This document shows, one piece after another, positions 62,621 through 64,000 of a DNA stretch of 64,000 nt (position 1 is the first letter of the stretch; each line of letters opens with the position of its first letter). The stretch is from Paenibacillus pini JCM 16418 (GTDB taxonomy: Bacteria; Bacillota; Bacilli; Paenibacillales; Paenibacillaceae). The stretch spans positions 186,001-250,000 of the forward strand of contig NZ_BAVZ01000006.1 in the NCBI RefSeq assembly GCF_000576305.1, read 5' to 3'. The translations under genes and the position numbers were made by a program. Below the pieces are notes generated by a model that was not told where the DNA came from, ran no database searches, and saw nothing but the letters and a program-made list of their open reading frames with translations.

Positions 62621-62673
62621 AAAAACCTCTTAAAAGAACAGTGAAGCCTGCTGTCTTCTAAGAGGTTTTTTTG
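62621..62673 (+). terminator. Terminator after the MMPL gene
   Basis: AAAAAACCTCTTA / TAAGAGGTTTTTTT with a long loop. Confidence 0.92.
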
Positions 62674-62746
62674 GACTCGGTTGTCCCTATCACCATATAT
62701 ATGAAATATTTACACATATTTGAATCTTTGTTTAGGACGTCGCAGC

Positions 62747-62772
62747 GTTTGAATCCCCATTCTATAGGTTAA
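62747..62772 (+). promoter_or_regulatory. Weak sigma-B-like promoter candidate before catalase
   Basis: GTTTGA at 62747, 14 bases, GGTTAA at 62767 loosely resembles the GTTTAA..GGGTAT sigma-B pattern. Many Paenibacillus lack sigma-B, so this is tentative. Confidence 0.25.
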
Positions 62773-62821
62773 ATATCGAGTAGGTAATTAACGGATAACA
62801 GAAATGGGAGGAATGAATTTC

Positions 62822-64000
62822 ATGAGTAAGGATCAGGAGCCTAAACACATCAATCCATCAACGAAGGACGAGCAGCTAGAGCAGTATCGCGTGGACAATA
62901 ATGGTGAAAAAATGACCACCAACCAAGGCTTGCGAGTGTCAGATGACGAACATTCGCTGAAAGCGGGAGACCGTGGACCTACACTACTTGAGGATTTTCA
63001 CTTCAGAGAAAAAATGACCCATTTTGACCATGAGCGTATTCCAGAGCGCATTGTGCATGCAAGAGGCTATGGAGCACATGGTACATTTAAATTGTACGAG
63101 TCTATGTCGGAGTTCACGAGCGCAAATTTCTTGCAAGATCCAGCTAAAGAAACGCCAGTATTTGTTCGTTTCTCAACCGTTGCCGGATCACGTGGATCAG
63201 CAGATACCGTTCGTGATGCACGAGGATTTGCTACTAAATTTTATACAGAAGAAGGGAATTTTGACCTCGTAGGTAACAATATCCCTGTCTTTTTCATACA
63301 AGATGCGATTAAGTTCCCGGATTTAGTTCATTCCTTTAAGCCGGAGCCTCATAATGAAATGCCGCAGGCTTCAACGGCGCATGATACAAACTGGGATTTC
63401 ATGGCAAACAATACAGAGTCAGCACATATGGTGATGTGGACGATGTCCGATCGGGCAATTCCACGTAGCTACCGGATGATGGAGGGTTTTGGTGTTCATA
63501 CCTTCCGTTTCGTGAATGCTCAAGGTGTCGCTCATTTCGTGAAATTCCACTGGAAACCCGTACTCGGTGTACATTCCTTAGTCTGGGATGAAGCACAGAA
63601 GATTGCAGGTAAAGATCCAGATTTCCATCGCCGTGATTTGTATGATGCGATTGAAGCTGGGAATTATCCAGAATATGAATTTGGCGTTCAAATGATTAAA
63701 GAGGATGAGGAATTCAATTTCGACTTTGATATTTTGGATCCAACGAAGTTGTGGCCAGAAGAGCTAGTTCCAGTCAAACGTATTGGTAAAATGACACTGA
63801 ATCGCAACGTAGATAATGTGTTCGCTGAGACAGAACAGGTCGCATTCCATGTTGGACATGTTGTGCCAGGTATTGATTTCTCGAATGATCCACTACTGCA
63901 AGGTCGTCTCTTCTCCTATACGGATACACAATTGTCTCGTCTAGGTGGACCTAACTTCCATCAGATTCCAATTAATAAATCGGTTGCTCCTGTTCACAAC
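62822..64000 (+). CDS. Catalase, large-subunit type (3' end outside the window)
   Basis: The first 393 residues of a heme catalase. The distal histidine is in [11 protein letters not shown] (about H79), the catalytic asparagine in [12 protein letters not shown] (about N153), and the proximal heme-ligand tyrosine in [14 protein letters not shown] (about Y366). The long N-terminal extension and [19 protein letters not shown] resemble the HPII/KatE group, whose proteins end with an extra flavodoxin-like domain near residue 600-750; that part lies beyond the window, so the class is not certain. GGGAGG precedes ATG 62822. It degrades hydrogen peroxide in the cytoplasm or spore. Confidence 0.95.
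   Translation, partial: MSKDQEPKHINPSTKDEQLEQYRVDNNGEKMTTNQGLRVSDDEHSLKAGDRGPTLLEDFHFREKMTHFDHERIPERIVHARGYGAHGTFKLYESMSEFTSANFLQDPAKETPVFVRFSTVAGSRGSADTVRDARGFATKFYTEEGNFDLVGNNIPVFFIQDAIKFPDLVHSFKPEPHNEMPQASTAHDTNWDFMANNTESAHMVMWTMSDRAIPRSYRMMEGFGVHTFRFVNAQGVAHFVKFHWKPVLGVHSLVWDEAQKIAGKDPDFHRRDLYDAIEAGNYPEYEFGVQMIKEDEEFNFDFDILDPTKLWPEELVPVKRIGKMTLNRNVDNVFAETEQVAFHVGHVVPGIDFSNDPLLQGRLFSYTDTQLSRLGGPNFHQIPINKSVAPVHN

Overview
The window reads as a low-to-mid-GC Gram-positive chromosome, most likely Paenibacillus or a close relative. The evidence is strong purine-rich Shine-Dalgarno sites, lipobox lipoproteins, S-layer-homology (SLH) anchoring, ABC sugar importers that lack their own ATPase, TTG/GTG starts, BlaI/BlaR1, VanY/VanZ and PadR/WYL families, and Fur boxes of the Bacillus type. 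I see no rRNA, phage, insertion sequence, integrase or CRISPR array; there is one tRNA-Leu.

Layout. 1-3.4 kb: a sensor-less chemotaxis signalling protein and a MocR-type regulator divergent from a proline-dehydrogenase-fold enzyme. 3.5-10.3 kb: a carbohydrate locus, made of a GH112 galactosyl-hexosamine phosphorylase, a small membrane protein, two ABC permeases, a sugar-binding lipoprotein and a divergent AraC regulator. 10.4-15.7 kb: tRNA-Leu(TAG), an iron-hydroxamate importer (fhuC-D-B-G order) and a divergent ferredoxin/flavodoxin-NADP reductase, with a Fur box on each side. 15.8-18.6 kb: a guanylate-kinase-like protein, an alpha/beta hydrolase and RlmN. 19-22 kb: organosulfur use (TauD-like dioxygenase, SsuA-like lipoprotein, second TauD-like dioxygenase). 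22-28 kb: DUF423, MoxR-DUF58-DUF4129, a WYL regulator with a GyrI-like protein, and AIM24. 28-33 kb: DUF948, a UDG-like protein, GH20 hexosaminidase, VanY-VanZ. 33-42 kb: PadR with a YhgE/Pip-type membrane protein, BlaI with a BlaR1-like sensor, and a large duplicated phosphatase carrying SLH domains. 42-47 kb: PH-like membrane protein, DbpA helicase, and an ArsR-MDR-ALDH group. 47-52 kb: two chemoreceptors and small proteins. 52-64 kb: DUF305, a copper-amine-oxidase-N-domain protein, LysR divergent from threonine synthase, an MFS exporter, a TetR-MMPL exporter pair and the 5' part of a large-subunit-type catalase.

Ten otherwise well-conserved genes are each broken by one missing base, nearly always in a short homopolymer, and in every case restoring one base rebuilds the whole family protein. 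I read this as a base-calling or assembly signature rather than mass decay, so these genes are described over their full span with the break located.

The most interesting biology is: a BlaR1-like protease whose external sensor is not a penicillin-binding domain, with two perfectly mirrored operators at its promoter; a cell-surface phosphatase made of two near-identical purple-acid-phosphatase-like units; a divergent MocR/proline-dehydrogenase pair with a PdxR-like operator; shared TetR operators that tie a regulator to its MMPL pump; a Fur-controlled siderophore importer facing a flavoprotein reductase; and several small genes or leader ORFs of under 60 residues.
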